Shown here in pieces: positions 46,497 through 55,854 of a stretch of 64,000 nt of DNA (the first letter of the stretch is position 1; every line of letters begins with the position of its first letter). The DNA comes from Thioclava sp. GXIMD2076. GTDB taxonomy: Bacteria > Pseudomonadota > Alphaproteobacteria > Rhodobacterales > Rhodobacteraceae. The position numbers and the translations under genes were made by a program. The notes beneath the pieces were generated by a model. That model saw nothing but the letters and a program-made list of their open reading frames with translations, did no database searches and was not told the DNA's origin. The stretch spans positions 1,291,001 through 1,355,000 of the forward strand of contig NZ_CP149932.1 in the NCBI RefSeq assembly GCF_037949795.1, in the 5' to 3' direction.

Positions 46497-47435
46497 GTGA
46501 ACCAGATGCAACAGACCGATTTACAAACGCCTGATGATGGCAAAGGCAGATCGGTCCTGTCCTCGGGGAGTGCAGCGCAGGATATCCGGACAGATGACGG
46601 TTTCCAGACCGTTCAGAAACCCTATGACAAACGCCGTCTGTCCTATGCGGGCACCTTCACCAACCCATTCAAACGCGCGGTGATCCGCACAATCGAATGG
46701 GGCACCGCCAAGCTGCATATCCTGCGTATAATCCGCAAGTTCGAGGCGCGCGGCATCCCCGAAGGACAGGCGTTCTGGGCGCAGGCGCTCGATGTCATGG
46801 GGATCACTGTCACCACTCCCGAGGCGGAGATCATGCGAATTCCCCCCACGGGCCCTCTGGTGATCGTGGCGAACCATCCGCATGGGCTGGTGGATGGGAT
46901 GGTGCTGGCCGAGGTGATCGGGCGGGTGCGCACCGATTACAAGATCCTCACACGCAACCTTCTGACAGGCCTGCCAGAAATCGCGCCTTTCATGATCCCT
47001 GTGCCCTTTGCCCATGAGGCGGATGCGCGGGAAGAAGGCCTGAAGATGCGCGCGGATGCAATGCTGCATCTCAAGCGCGGCGGCTGTATCGTGTTGTTCC
47101 CCGCAGGGTCTGTGGCGGCCTCCGAGAGCTTTTTCGGGCCGGTGGTCGAGAAGGAATGGAACCCGTTTACCGCCAAGATGGTCGCACGGTCCAGGGCGCA
47201 GGTTCTGCCGGTCCGCTTCCCGACGCATAACTCGCGGCTCTACCAGATCGCGAACCAGCTATCGGCGACGCTACGTCAATCTTTGCTTCTTTACGAGATC
47301 CGTGCCGCCTTCAACAAGCCGCAGCGCCCGATCATCGGCCATGTCAGATCACCCGAGGAGATGGCGGATGCGCTGAAGACTCCGCGCCAATGGCTCGCCG
47401 ATATGCGTGAAGAGGTGCTCTCGCTGAAAGAATGA
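46497..47435 (+). CDS. lysophospholipid acyltransferase (PlsC family)
   Basis: A 312-aa glycerolipid acyltransferase. The catalytic HxxxxD box is VANHPHGLVDGMVL, followed by IVLFPAGSVAAS, corresponding to the FPEGTRS block, here with Ala for Glu. Glycerophospholipid or ornithine-lipid synthesis are both possible acceptors. No strong transmembrane helix. It begins at GTG 46497, 27 bp after HPr, and may be the last gene of the chvI operon; its own terminator follows at 47434. Confidence 0.8.
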   Translation: MNQMQQTDLQTPDDGKGRSVLSSGSAAQDIRTDDGFQTVQKPYDKRRLSYAGTFTNPFKRAVIRTIEWGTAKLHILRIIRKFEARGIPEGQAFWAQALDVMGITVTTPEAEIMRIPPTGPLVIVANHPHGLVDGMVLAEVIGRVRTDYKILTRNLLTGLPEIAPFMIPVPFAHEADAREEGLKMRADAMLHLKRGGCIVLFPAGSVAASESFFGPVVEKEWNPFTAKMVARSRAQVLPVRFPTHNSRLYQIANQLSATLRQSLLLYEIRAAFNKPQRPIIGHVRSPEEMADALKTPRQWLADMREEVLSLKE

Positions 47436-47459
47436 AGCCCGGCCAGAGCCGGGCTTTTG
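47434..47459 (+). terminator. Rho-independent terminator of the acyltransferase gene
   Basis: AAGCCCGGC and GCCGGGCTT pair around CAGA and run into TTTG; it overlaps the stop codon and separates the gene from convergent hbd. Confidence 0.85.
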
Positions 47460-47460
47460 T

Positions 47461-48336
47461 TCAGCGGGTCGGGACGGGTGTCTCGCCGCGGTAATCATAG
47501 AACCCGCGACCGGATTTCCGGCCGAGCCAGCCGGCCTCGACATATTTCGTCAGAAGCGGACAGGGGCGGTATTTGGTATCGGCCAGCCCGTCATGCAGCA
47601 CATTCATGATCGCCAGACAGGTGTCGAGCCCGATGAAATCCGCAAGCTCCAGCGGGCCCATCGGATGGGCGGCACCGAGCTTCATCGACTGGTCGATGGA
47701 GATTACATTGCCCACGCCCTCATAGAGCGCATAGACCGCCTCGTTGATCATCGGGATCAGGATACGGTTGACGATGAAGGCAGGGAAATCCTCGGCGCTG
47801 GCATGGGTTTTGCCAAGTTTATCAACGACCTCTTTCAGGGCATTGAAGGTCTTTTCATCGGTCGCGATGCCGCGAATCAGCTCGACAAGCTGCATCACCG
47901 GCACCGGGTTCATGAAATGCACGCCCATGAATTTCTCGGGGCGGTCGGTCCGCGAGGCAAGCCGCGTGATGGAGATCGAGGAGGTGTTCGAGGCCAGGAT
48001 GGTATGCGGTGCGAGATGCGGCACGAGATCCTCGAAAATCGCGGATTTCACCGACTCGCGCTCGGTCGCGGCCTCGATAATCAGATCCATCGGTCCGAGA
48101 TCGGTCAGGGTGAGGGTCGTCGTGACACGCGACAGGGCTGCATCACGCTCCTCGGCGGAAATTTTTTCACGTGAAACCTGCCGGTCGAGATTCTTGCGAA
48201 TCGTGGCGATCCCCTTGTCCAGACCGTCCTGTGAAATGTCGTTCAGCAGCACGTCAAATCCGGCAAGCGCGAAAACATGGGCGATCCCGTTGCCCATCTG
48301 TCCGGCGCCTACGATGCCAACTGTCTGAATCGTCAT
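47461..48336 (-). CDS. hbd: 3-hydroxybutyryl-CoA dehydrogenase
   Basis: Oxidises 3-hydroxybutyryl-CoA to acetoacetyl-CoA (or the reverse) with NAD(P). The 291-aa protein has the Rossmann loop GIVGAGQMGNGIAH at the N-terminus, ASNTSSISITRLA, GVHFMNPVPVMQLVELI (catalytic His and surrounding strand) and the C-terminal AHPMGPLELADFIGLDT. The FadB-type hydratase domain is absent, so it is a single-function enzyme. Start ATG 48336 with GGGAG 6 nt upstream. etfAB lies on the same strand further upstream but is separated by the opposite-strand DUF6473 gene. Confidence 0.93.
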   Translation of the reverse strand: MTIQTVGIVGAGQMGNGIAHVFALAGFDVLLNDISQDGLDKGIATIRKNLDRQVSREKISAEERDAALSRVTTTLTLTDLGPMDLIIEAATERESVKSAIFEDLVPHLAPHTILASNTSSISITRLASRTDRPEKFMGVHFMNPVPVMQLVELIRGIATDEKTFNALKEVVDKLGKTHASAEDFPAFIVNRILIPMINEAVYALYEGVGNVISIDQSMKLGAAHPMGPLELADFIGLDTCLAIMNVLHDGLADTKYRPCPLLTKYVEAGWLGRKSGRGFYDYRGETPVPTR

Positions 48337-48500
48337 GGCGATCTCCCTCTCTCTTCTGCACCTGCACAGTAGGGCGGCGAGGGCTTTCGCCGCAAGGGGA
48401 AAGCTTATGGTCAACCCTCTATGCCAAATTTTCACCTTAGTGGTTTGGTAATGGGTTTATTGCAGACTGCCTTTGGGTGATTTTGAGACTGAGGTGGGAG

Positions 48501-49322
48501 ATGGCCTTTGAATATCCGGGCGATGGCGCCCTAGATTACTTCCCGTGCCGTTACGGGAAATCCAAACTATTGTTCCGTGGGCCACGTCGACGGCTGGATG
48601 TGCCTTTTGTCTCTGCAATCGGCGGCTCTGAAACCTACGGCAAGTTCGTGGAAAATCCATGGCCGGAGCTTGTCGAAGAGAGAATCGGCATGCAGGTCGT
48701 GAATTTCGGCTATCTGAATGCGGGGGTCGATGTGTTCTTGCACGAGCCGCAGATGAGCGAAATCCTTCAGAAGTCGCATGTGAGTGTGATCCAGCTGATG
48801 GGCGCGCAGAATATGTCGAACCGCTTCTATGCCGTGCATCCCCGCCGGAACGACCGCTTCCTGCGGGCGTCGAATCTGATGCGCGCGGTTTTCAATGATA
48901 TCGACTTTACGGAATTCAACTTCACCCGGCATATGCTGACAGCTCTGCATCGCCGTGCGCCGGACCGTTTCGAGGCGCTTGCGCAAGAGTTGCAGATGGC
49001 TTGGGTATCGCGGATGAACAAGCTTCTGGACCGTATCCCGGGCCGTAAGGTGCTGCTGTCGCTGCATGATTACACCGACCCCTCGCAAGGGGACTCGCTT
49101 GGACCGGAGCCGCTGCTGGTCTCACCCGAGATGCTGGATCAGATACGCAGTCGTGCAGATGTGGTCGTGGCGATCGAACCGTCGATGAAAGCGCGGCGGT
49201 CTGGCACGGAAGGTATGCATTTTGCAGCTATGGAAGAGCCCGCGGCTCTGACGATGCCTGGCCCGCTTGTGCATGAAGAGATTGCCGAGGCTCTGGCGCC
49301 GGTTCTGGCAAAAATGATCTAA
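48501..49322 (+). CDS. DUF6473 family protein
   Basis: A 273-aa soluble protein without signal peptide or membrane segment. FVSAIGGSETYGKFVENPWP, VVNFGYLNAGVDVFLHEP and VIQLMGAQNMSNRFYAVH mark the DUF6473 family of Rhodobacterales. The GGSETYG block with a following conserved Gly and Asn resembles the opening of SGNH-type hydrolases, but I cannot confirm the remaining catalytic residues. It lies on the opposite strand between hbd and etfA, and a bidirectional terminator follows at 49347. ATG 48501 has GAGG 9 nt upstream. Confidence 0.75.
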   Translation: MAFEYPGDGALDYFPCRYGKSKLLFRGPRRRLDVPFVSAIGGSETYGKFVENPWPELVEERIGMQVVNFGYLNAGVDVFLHEPQMSEILQKSHVSVIQLMGAQNMSNRFYAVHPRRNDRFLRASNLMRAVFNDIDFTEFNFTRHMLTALHRRAPDRFEALAQELQMAWVSRMNKLLDRIPGRKVLLSLHDYTDPSQGDSLGPEPLLVSPEMLDQIRSRADVVVAIEPSMKARRSGTEGMHFAAMEEPAALTMPGPLVHEEIAEALAPVLAKMI

Positions 49323-49346
49323 GCGCAGGCACTGACCAGCGCGGTA

Positions 49347-49373
49347 AAAAAGGGGGCCTTTCGGCCCCCTTTC
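49347..49373. terminator. bidirectional terminator between DUF6473 gene and etfA
   Basis: AAAAGGGGGCC and GGCCCCCTTT pair around TTTC with A-rich and T-rich flanks on both sides, so it can stop both convergent transcripts. Confidence 0.85.
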
Positions 49374-49378
49374 TTGTC

Positions 49379-50299
49379 TCAGACCTTCTGGGTCAATTCT
49401 GGCACGGCGGCGAAGAGATCTGCCACGAGGCCGTAATCGGCGATCTGGAAGATCGGGGCTTCCTCATCCTTGTTGATCGCGACGATCACCTTGGAATCCT
49501 TCATGCCGGCAAGGTGCTGGATCGCGCCCGAGATGCCGCAGGCGATGTAGAGATCGGGGGCCACGACCTTGCCGGTCTGGCCCACCTGCCAGTCGTTGGG
49601 GGCAAAGCCCGAGTCGACGGCCGCGCGCGAGGCGCCAACAGCCGCCCCCAGCTTGTCCGCCAGCGTCGAGATGATGGCGAAGTCCTCTTCCGAACCCACG
49701 CCACGGCCACCCGAGACGACGATCTTGGCGCTTGTCAGTTCGGGGCGGTCCGAGGCCGCCACGCGGTCCTCGACCCAAGACGACAGGCCCTTGTCGCCAG
49801 CGGCTTGACCTGCCTCGACCGACGCCGCGCCACCGGCTGCGACTGCGTCAAACGAGGCCGTGCGCACGGTCAGCACCTTGGTCGCGTCTTTCGATTTCAC
49901 CGTCTGGATGGCATTGCCCGCATAGACGGGGCGCTCGAAGGTGTCGGCATCAACCACGGCCGTCACATCCGAGATCACCATCACATCCAGAAGCGCGGCC
50001 ACGCGCGGCAGCACGTTCTTGGCCGAGGCGGTCGAGGGCGCCACGATATGGCTGAACCCGCCCGCCATTGCCACGACCAGATCGGCCAGCGGCTCGGCAA
50101 GATCATGGGCATAAGCCGCATCATCCACAGCGATCACTTTCGCCACGCCCGACAGGCCTGCCGCAGGCGCTGCATCCACGCCGGACCCAGCCACCAGAAC
50201 GGTCACCTCGCCCAGAGCCGCAGCCGCCTTCAGCGCCTTGGCGGTCGCGTCGAGCGCGACCTCTTTACCCGCGATTTCCGCGATCAGAAGAACAGCCAT
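49379..50299 (-). CDS. etfA: electron transfer flavoprotein alpha subunit
   Basis: FAD-binding subunit of ETF, which collects electrons from acyl-CoA dehydrogenases (including Mcd) and passes them to ETF:quinone oxidoreductase. The 306-aa protein has the C-terminal FAD fold with [46 protein letters not shown] and [20 protein letters not shown]. Start ATG 50299 overlaps the etfB stop by one base, and the ETF subunits are coupled. The etfB-etfA order is standard in this group. Confidence 0.95.
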   Translation of the reverse strand: MAVLLIAEIAGKEVALDATAKALKAAAALGEVTVLVAGSGVDAAPAAGLSGVAKVIAVDDAAYAHDLAEPLADLVVAMAGGFSHIVAPSTASAKNVLPRVAALLDVMVISDVTAVVDADTFERPVYAGNAIQTVKSKDATKVLTVRTASFDAVAAGGAASVEAGQAAGDKGLSSWVEDRVAASDRPELTSAKIVVSGGRGVGSEEDFAIISTLADKLGAAVGASRAAVDSGFAPNDWQVGQTGKVVAPDLYIACGISGAIQHLAGMKDSKVIVAINKDEEAPIFQIADYGLVADLFAAVPELTQKV

Positions 50300-51057
50300 C
50301 ACAGAGCTCCCGCTTCTTTGAGTTTCGCCACCAGCTCGTCAACCGACCCGACCTTGACGCCCGCCGCACGGCCCGCAGGCTCGGCGGTCTTCACGATCTC
50401 CAGACGCGGGCTGACATCGACGCCGTAATCGGCGGCGGTCTTTGCCTCGAGCGGTTTTTTCTTGGCTTTCATGATGTTGGGCAGCGAGGCATAGCGCGGC
50501 TCGTTCAGGCGCAGATCGGCAGTGATGATCGCCGGCAGCTTGACCTTGATGGTCTGCAACCCGCCATCGACCTCGCGCGTGACCTGTGCCTCGTCACCGG
50601 TGATCTCCACCGACGACGCAAAGGTCGCCTGAGACCAGCCCAGCAGGGCCGAAAGCATCTGGCCCGTCGCGTTCATGTCGTTATCGATGGCCTGCTTGCC
50701 GGCGATCACCAGACCCGGAGCCTCTTCGGCCACCACCTTGGCAAGGATCTTGGCCACGGCCAGCGGCTCGATATCGGTATGCACGTCATCGGCGGCTTCC
50801 ACGAGGATCGCGCGATCCGCCCCCATCGCCAGCGCCGTGCGCAGCGTGTCCTGCGCCTGCTTCACGCCCACGGAGACCACCACGATCTCCGAGACCGCGC
50901 CCTTCTCCTTCAGACGGATCGCCTCTTCCACGGCAATCTCGTCGAACGGGTTCATCGACATTTTCACATTCGCAAGATCGACACCGCTCCCATCCGCCTT
51001 CACGCGGACTTTCACGTTATAATCAATCACGCGCTTGACGGGTACGAGGACCTTCAT
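50299..51057 (-). CDS. etfB: electron transfer flavoprotein beta subunit
   Basis: AMP-binding partner of EtfA. The 252-aa product starts [20 protein letters not shown], has [18 protein letters not shown], and carries the beta-subunit signature [24 protein letters not shown] lies 12 nt before the ATG. The 155 bp upstream up to the adenosyltransferase gene hold the likely etfBA promoter; I see no gene there. Confidence 0.95.
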   Translation of the reverse strand: MKVLVPVKRVIDYNVKVRVKADGSGVDLANVKMSMNPFDEIAVEEAIRLKEKGAVSEIVVVSVGVKQAQDTLRTALAMGADRAILVEAADDVHTDIEPLAVAKILAKVVAEEAPGLVIAGKQAIDNDMNATGQMLSALLGWSQATFASSVEITGDEAQVTREVDGGLQTIKVKLPAIITADLRLNEPRYASLPNIMKAKKKPLEAKTAADYGVDVSPRLEIVKTAEPAGRAAGVKVGSVDELVAKLKEAGAL

Positions 51058-51212
51058 AAGCGTGGTGCTCCCTTTATTTAATAATCCCTTGCGGGGCTTC
51101 GTGGAGTTTCATGGGTAGTGTTACAACGCGGTGATACAGAGAAACAGGGGAAAACCGACCCCCCAGAGCTTCGCTGCGGCATGGGTTGACCATGGCCTCT
51201 CCGCGGCATGTT

Positions 51213-51785
51213 TCACCGGTTGGCGCCAGGAACCCAGAGGATATCTGCGCGCCCCTCATCATTGGCCATGCGCGATGCCGCGAAGAGCCAGTCCGAAAGC
51301 CGGTTGAGATATTTGAGGCAATCAGGGGTGAGCGTGGCCTCTGCCATCAGGGCGACGGCTTCGCGTTCTGCACGGCGCGCGACGGTGCGTGCGTGATGGA
51401 GATGTGCAGCGCAGGCCGTGCCTCCGGGGAGGATAAAGCTCTTGAGTGGCTCCAGCACTGCGGTCATCGCGTCGATTTCGGTCTCCAACCTGTCGGTCTG
51501 CTGGGCCGTAATGCGCAAAACCTCATATCCCGCCTCGTTGTCCAGCTCGGGGTGAGGGCGGGCCAGATCGGCGCCCAGATCGAAGAGATCATTCTGGATG
51601 CGGGCAATCTGCGTCTCAAGCCCGCCCTCTGCATGCAGCCGCGCGAGCCCCAGAACGGCGTTCAGTTCGTCGACCGTGCCGTAGCAGTTCACGCGGGCCG
51701 ATGATTTGGCAACACGTTGTCCATCAACGAGCGCTGTTTCGCCATCATCACCCGTGCGTGTGTATATTTTATTCAGAACGACCAT
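51213..51785 (-). CDS. cob(I)alamin adenosyltransferase (PduO type)
   Basis: Adds the 5'-deoxyadenosyl group to cobalamin, making the cofactor needed by methylmalonyl- and ethylmalonyl-CoA mutases. In the 190-aa protein: ATP-binding KIYTRTGDDGETALVDG at the N-terminus, the VDELNAVLGLAR helix, and CAAHLHHARTVARRAERE and LKYLNRLSDWLFAASR, both conserved PduO/MMAB helices. A CobA-type enzyme is excluded by the fold. Start ATG 51785. Adjacent to etfBA, a grouping that suits odd- and short-chain acyl-CoA metabolism. Confidence 0.9.
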   Translation of the reverse strand: MVVLNKIYTRTGDDGETALVDGQRVAKSSARVNCYGTVDELNAVLGLARLHAEGGLETQIARIQNDLFDLGADLARPHPELDNEAGYEVLRITAQQTDRLETEIDAMTAVLEPLKSFILPGGTACAAHLHHARTVARRAEREAVALMAEATLTPDCLKYLNRLSDWLFAASRMANDEGRADILWVPGANR

Positions 51786-51831
51786 AAAGTGCCTCTTTTT
51801 GATCAAATCCGTAGCGAATCTATACGAGAGA

Positions 51832-52671
51832 TCAGCCCTTGCTTGCAAGCCAGTCCAGAGCGTTAACCGGTAGAATGCGCCGTGCAATTGCCATGATGTG
51901 GGTCGGGACAGTGATCGCGTAGCGTGCGCGGGGGCGGGGGGTCTCGAGCGCCTGAAGGATTTTTGCGGTCACGGCCGATGCAGGGAGCTCGAACCGGTCG
52001 GGGTCCTTTTTCGGCTCGTAGAGGCGCTTGAGCAGGCTTGCCTCGTATTGCGCGCGTCGGGGCGAGGCACGCCAGTTGATCCAGCGCTCGAAATGCGGGA
52101 TGGAATTGGCGCGGATGCGCGAAGTGATCGGGCCCGGCTCGATCAGAATGAATTTGATCCCCGTATCCCTCATTTCCTGCCGCATGACATCGGTGAGGCC
52201 TTCAAGGGCGAATTTCGTCGAGACATAGGCCGCGCGCCAGCGCACCCCGACCAGCCCCAGCACGGAGGAGCATTGCAGGATCCGGCCTTCGCCATTGCTC
52301 CCCTGCTGGCGCATCACCTTGATGGCGCGGCAGGTCAGATCGTGCAGGCCGAAGAGGTTGGTCTCGAAGATCTCGCGCAGGGCGCCCGCGGGCAGGTCCT
52401 CGGCCGCGCCGGGGCAGGCGAAGGCTGCATTGTTATAGAGCGCGTCGAGCCGTCCGCCGGTCAGTTCCATCGCCTGTGCGAAGCCGGCGTCGATGGAGGC
52501 GGGGTCGGCCATGTCCATCTGCACGCAGCTTAGACCTTCCTGACGCAATCTTTTGCAATCCTCGGTTTTGCGCGCGCTGGCGATGACCTTCCAGCCTGCG
52601 GCTGTCAGCCCGTGCGCGGCGTCATAGCCGATACCGGACGAGCAGCCGGTGATGAGGATTGTCTTTGTCAT
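51832..52671 (-). CDS. short-chain dehydrogenase/reductase
   Basis: A 279-aa classical SDR: cofactor loop TGCSSGIG (8-15), NNA (80-82), catalytic Ser in LQCSSVLG (135-136) and YVSTK (Tyr149, Lys153). No acidic residue directly after the second beta strand (ASARKTEDCKRL), suggesting NADP(H) preference. The C-terminal part (about 215-279) is longer than in core SDRs and contains a hydrophobic stretch. Substrate unknown. It is 46 bp upstream of the adenosyltransferase on the same strand. Confidence 0.85.
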   Translation of the reverse strand: MTKTILITGCSSGIGYDAAHGLTAAGWKVIASARKTEDCKRLRQEGLSCVQMDMADPASIDAGFAQAMELTGGRLDALYNNAAFACPGAAEDLPAGALREIFETNLFGLHDLTCRAIKVMRQQGSNGEGRILQCSSVLGLVGVRWRAAYVSTKFALEGLTDVMRQEMRDTGIKFILIEPGPITSRIRANSIPHFERWINWRASPRRAQYEASLLKRLYEPKKDPDRFELPASAVTAKILQALETPRPRARYAITVPTHIMAIARRILPVNALDWLASKG

Positions 52672-52789
52672 TGCGTGTCTCCCTTGGAAGCTAAGGAGTA
52701 GGGACTGGGGAGGCATGGCGCAAGAGAAAGCCGCAGAGAGTATCTGCGGCTTGCGGAGCGGGTCGGGGGAGTAGGAAATGGTCGGGATA

Positions 52790-53362
52790 TCAGTTCGAGG
52801 GGCTCAGGAATTTCTTGGAGACCCAGCCATTGACGCCGTCACCCTCGATCCGAATATGCGCCCAATTCCCTTTTTGCGCCACGATCAGGACTTCCTCGCC
52901 GCGCGTGACGCCATCCACGCGCTGATAGGAGGTCGCGGGACCCGAGCGCACGTTCAGCGCGGCCGCGGTCACCCGCCAGAGGGCACCGGCAGGTGCAGCT
53001 GCGGTCTCGGGCTCGGCGCTGCGGTATTGCGGCGAGCTGCGCAGGGCGGAGGCGTTGGTCACTTTCGGGAAGGTGCGGGTGATGGCGGGCTCTTGCGGTG
53101 CCGCGACCGCCGCGTGTGGGGTGGGCGCGGGGGCATCAAGGGATTCGCTATCGGGTAGGGTTGCCGCCGCAGCGGCCGTGATCAGCGTCGCGCGGTTGCT
53201 CTCTTCGGTGGCAACGGCTTTCTGGATCAGCACGGGGTTTGTCTGGCTGTCGCTTGCGCTGGCCTGCAGCACGGGTTGTGGTGCGGCCGGATCGTCGTCA
53301 CGACCAAAAATGACAAGCACCAGAAAAAGTGCGACCAACGTGTTGACGACGAGTTTCAACAT
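52790..53362 (-). CDS. membrane-anchored SH3b-domain protein
   Basis: A 190-aa protein with an N-terminal transmembrane segment (about 4-21, LVVNTLVALFLVLVIFG), a variable linker rich in Ala, Pro and Ser, and a C-terminal bacterial SH3 domain (about 128-188: LWRVTAAALNVRSGPATSY, GEEVLIVAQKGNWAHIR, GWVSKKFL). The domain is expected in the periplasm, where SH3b modules bind peptidoglycan or peptides. No enzymatic domain. Divergent from parC. Confidence 0.82.
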   Translation of the reverse strand: MLKLVVNTLVALFLVLVIFGRDDDPAAPQPVLQASASDSQTNPVLIQKAVATEESNRATLITAAAAATLPDSESLDAPAPTPHAAVAAPQEPAITRTFPKVTNASALRSSPQYRSAEPETAAAPAGALWRVTAAALNVRSGPATSYQRVDGVTRGEEVLIVAQKGNWAHIRIEGDGVNGWVSKKFLSPSN

Positions 53363-53521
53363 AAAAATTTCCCCCTTTCGCCAGAGGGTTATCTACCCTT
53401 GGCGAGAATAACGTGCCCGTGAAGCTGTTCGGGGGAGCAACGCGTCAACCCACCGTCGGTTCCGCATCGGCGAAAATTTGCTGCTGGACCGGAGGTCATC
53501 ACCGCTTTAGAGATTTTTCCC

Positions 53522-55780
53522 ATGAGCGAGCATGATGATGAGATTCCTTCGGCGCTGTCCTCCGAGCCGTTAAGCCGTGCAATCGGCGACCGGTATCTGA
53601 CCTATGCGCTGTCCACGATCATGCACCGGGCGCTGCCCGATGCACGAGACGGGCTGAAACCCGTGCATCGCCGCATTCTGTATGCGATGCGCGAACTGAA
53701 ACTGTCCTCCACCGGAGGGTTCCGGAAATCGGCGAAGATTTCCGGTGACGTGATGGGCAATTATCACCCCCATGGCGATGCGGCGATCTATGATGCGATG
53801 GCGCGTCTGGCGCAGGATTTCGCCATGCGCTACCCGCTGGTCGATGGCCAGGGGAACTTCGGCAATATCGATGGCGATAACCCCGCTGCCTCGCGCTATA
53901 CGGAAGCGCGGATGGCCAAGCCCTCGGAAAGCCTTCTTGAAGGGCTGGCCGAGAACGCGGTCGATTTCCGTCCCAATTACGATGGCACGCTGGAAGAGCC
54001 GGTGGTGCTGCCTGCCGCCTTCCCGAACCTGCTGGCCAATGGTGCCTCGGGGATCGCTGTGGGGATGGCAACCAATATCCCGCCGCATAATCTCGACGAA
54101 CTGGTCGATGCCTGCCTCGAGATGATCCGCAAGCCGGATATCGAGGATGACCGGCTGGTCGATTACATTCCGGGGCCGGATTTCCCGACGGGCGGCGTGA
54201 TCGTCGAGCCCAAGGAGCATATCCTGACCGCCTATCGCACGGGGCGCGGCGCGTTCCGGCTGCGGGCCAAATGGGAGGTCGAGGATCTTGGCCGTGGCCA
54301 ATGGCAGGTGATCGTTACCGAGATCCCCTATCAGGTGCAGAAATCCAAGCTCATCGAGCGTCTGGCCGAAGTCATCCAGACCAAGAAAGTGCCGGCGCTG
54401 GCCGATGTGCGCGACGAATCCGCCGAGGATATCCGCATCGTGCTCGAGCCCAAGACCAAGACCGTCGCACCCGAGATGCTGATGGGGATGCTGTTCCGGA
54501 ACTCGGATCTGGAAGTGCGGTTCTCGATGAACATGAATGTGCTGATCGACGGGCGGGTGCCCAAGGTCTGCTCGCTCAAGGAAGTGCTGCGGGCGTTTCT
54601 CGACCATCGCCGCGATGTGCTCTGCCGCCGCAGCCAGCACCGTCTGGACAAGATCGCGCACAGGCTCGAGGTGCTCAACGGCTATATCATCGCCTATCTC
54701 AACCTCGACCGTGTGATCGAGATCATCCGCACCGAGGACGAGGCCAAGCCCGCGCTCATGCGCGAGAACTGGGCCGTGACCGATGGAGAAGCGGTGTTCC
54801 TGACGGAAGTGCAGGCCGAGGCGATCCTGAACATGCGCCTGCGGTCCTTGCGTCGTCTCGAGGAGATGGAGCTGCGGCAGGAACGCGACAACCTTCTGGC
54901 CGAACGGGCGGGGCTCGAGGAACTGCTGGGCTCCGAGAAGTTGCAGTGGAAAGCCATCGGCACCGAGCTGAAGGACATGCGCAAGCTCTTCGGCAAAGGC
55001 ACTGCGATCGGCGCGCGCCGCACCCATTTCGGCGCGGCAGGCGAGGTCGAGGAGGTGCCGATCGAGGCGATGATCGAGCGCGAGCCGATCACCGTGATCC
55101 TGTCTAAGATGGGCTGGATTCGCGCCATGAAGGGGCATAACGCCCTTGATGCGGAGGTGAAGTTCAAGGACGGTGACGGGCCGCGCTTCGCGCTCCATGC
55201 CGAGACCACCGACCGGATCGTTATGCTGGGGGCCAATGGCCGCGCCTATACCGTGCTGGGAGCCAATCTCCCCGGCGGGCGGGGTATGGGCGAGCCTGTC
55301 CGCCTGATGGCAGACATCCCGAACGAGGTGGAGATTACCCACGTTCTGGTGCCGAAAGAGGGCGAGAAATATCTGCTGGCCTCATCGGCGGGGGACGGGT
55401 TCATCTGTCCTGCCGAAGAACTGATTGCCCAGACCAAGAGCGGCAAGCAGGTGCTCAATGTGAAGGCACCCGATCAGACTGCGGCCTGTAAGCTTGTCGA
55501 AGGCGATATGGTTGCCGTGGTGGGCGAGAACCGCAAGGTGCTGGTCTTCCCGATCGGCGAGCTGCCCGAGATGTCCAAGGGCAAGGGCGTGCGGCTGCAG
55601 AAATACAAGGATGGCGGCCTGTCCGATATCCGCACATTCAACGCAGCCGACGGTCTGAGCTGGAAGGATCCGGCGGGGCGCACGCGGAGCGAGAGCGATC
55701 TTTCGGAATGGGCAGCCAAGCGGGCAACTGCGGGCCGTATGGCCCCGCGCGGCTTCCCGCGCGACAACAAGTTCAACTGA
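53522..55780 (+). CDS. parC: DNA topoisomerase IV subunit A
   Basis: Breaks and rejoins DNA to decatenate sister chromosomes, together with ParE (not in the window). The 752-aa product has the type IIA core: [33 protein letters not shown], the active-site Tyr126 in [12 protein letters not shown], and the C-terminal beta-pinwheel (from about 500). Its length matches ParC rather than GyrA, which in this group is longer. The quinolone region has Ala87 where E. coli ParC has Ser80, and Asp91 where it has Glu84. A hairpin terminator follows. Confidence 0.94.
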   Translation: MSEHDDEIPSALSSEPLSRAIGDRYLTYALSTIMHRALPDARDGLKPVHRRILYAMRELKLSSTGGFRKSAKISGDVMGNYHPHGDAAIYDAMARLAQDFAMRYPLVDGQGNFGNIDGDNPAASRYTEARMAKPSESLLEGLAENAVDFRPNYDGTLEEPVVLPAAFPNLLANGASGIAVGMATNIPPHNLDELVDACLEMIRKPDIEDDRLVDYIPGPDFPTGGVIVEPKEHILTAYRTGRGAFRLRAKWEVEDLGRGQWQVIVTEIPYQVQKSKLIERLAEVIQTKKVPALADVRDESAEDIRIVLEPKTKTVAPEMLMGMLFRNSDLEVRFSMNMNVLIDGRVPKVCSLKEVLRAFLDHRRDVLCRRSQHRLDKIAHRLEVLNGYIIAYLNLDRVIEIIRTEDEAKPALMRENWAVTDGEAVFLTEVQAEAILNMRLRSLRRLEEMELRQERDNLLAERAGLEELLGSEKLQWKAIGTELKDMRKLFGKGTAIGARRTHFGAAGEVEEVPIEAMIEREPITVILSKMGWIRAMKGHNALDAEVKFKDGDGPRFALHAETTDRIVMLGANGRAYTVLGANLPGGRGMGEPVRLMADIPNEVEITHVLVPKEGEKYLLASSAGDGFICPAEELIAQTKSGKQVLNVKAPDQTAACKLVEGDMVAVVGENRKVLVFPIGELPEMSKGKGVRLQKYKDGGLSDIRTFNAADGLSWKDPAGRTRSESDLSEWAAKRATAGRMAPRGFPRDNKFN

Positions 55781-55803
55781 GGACATGTCTTGGATGGATG
55801 TGG

Positions 55804-55835
55804 AAAAGGCGGCCTTTCGGGCCGCCCTTTTTATT
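55804..55835 (+). terminator. Rho-independent terminator of parC
   Basis: AAAAGGCGGCC and GGGCCGCCCTTTTT form a long stem around TTTC followed by TTATTT; it also lies close to the convergent DUF533 gene. Confidence 0.85.
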
Positions 55836-55854
55836 TGTCGCATAGGTCGGCTCG

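Noticed and set aside
51074..51262. 62-codon minus-strand frame between etfB and the adenosyltransferase gene
   Set aside because: Overlaps the end of the adenosyltransferase gene, has no ribosome site, and is not the small two-helix membrane protein that I would expect at this place in some relatives.
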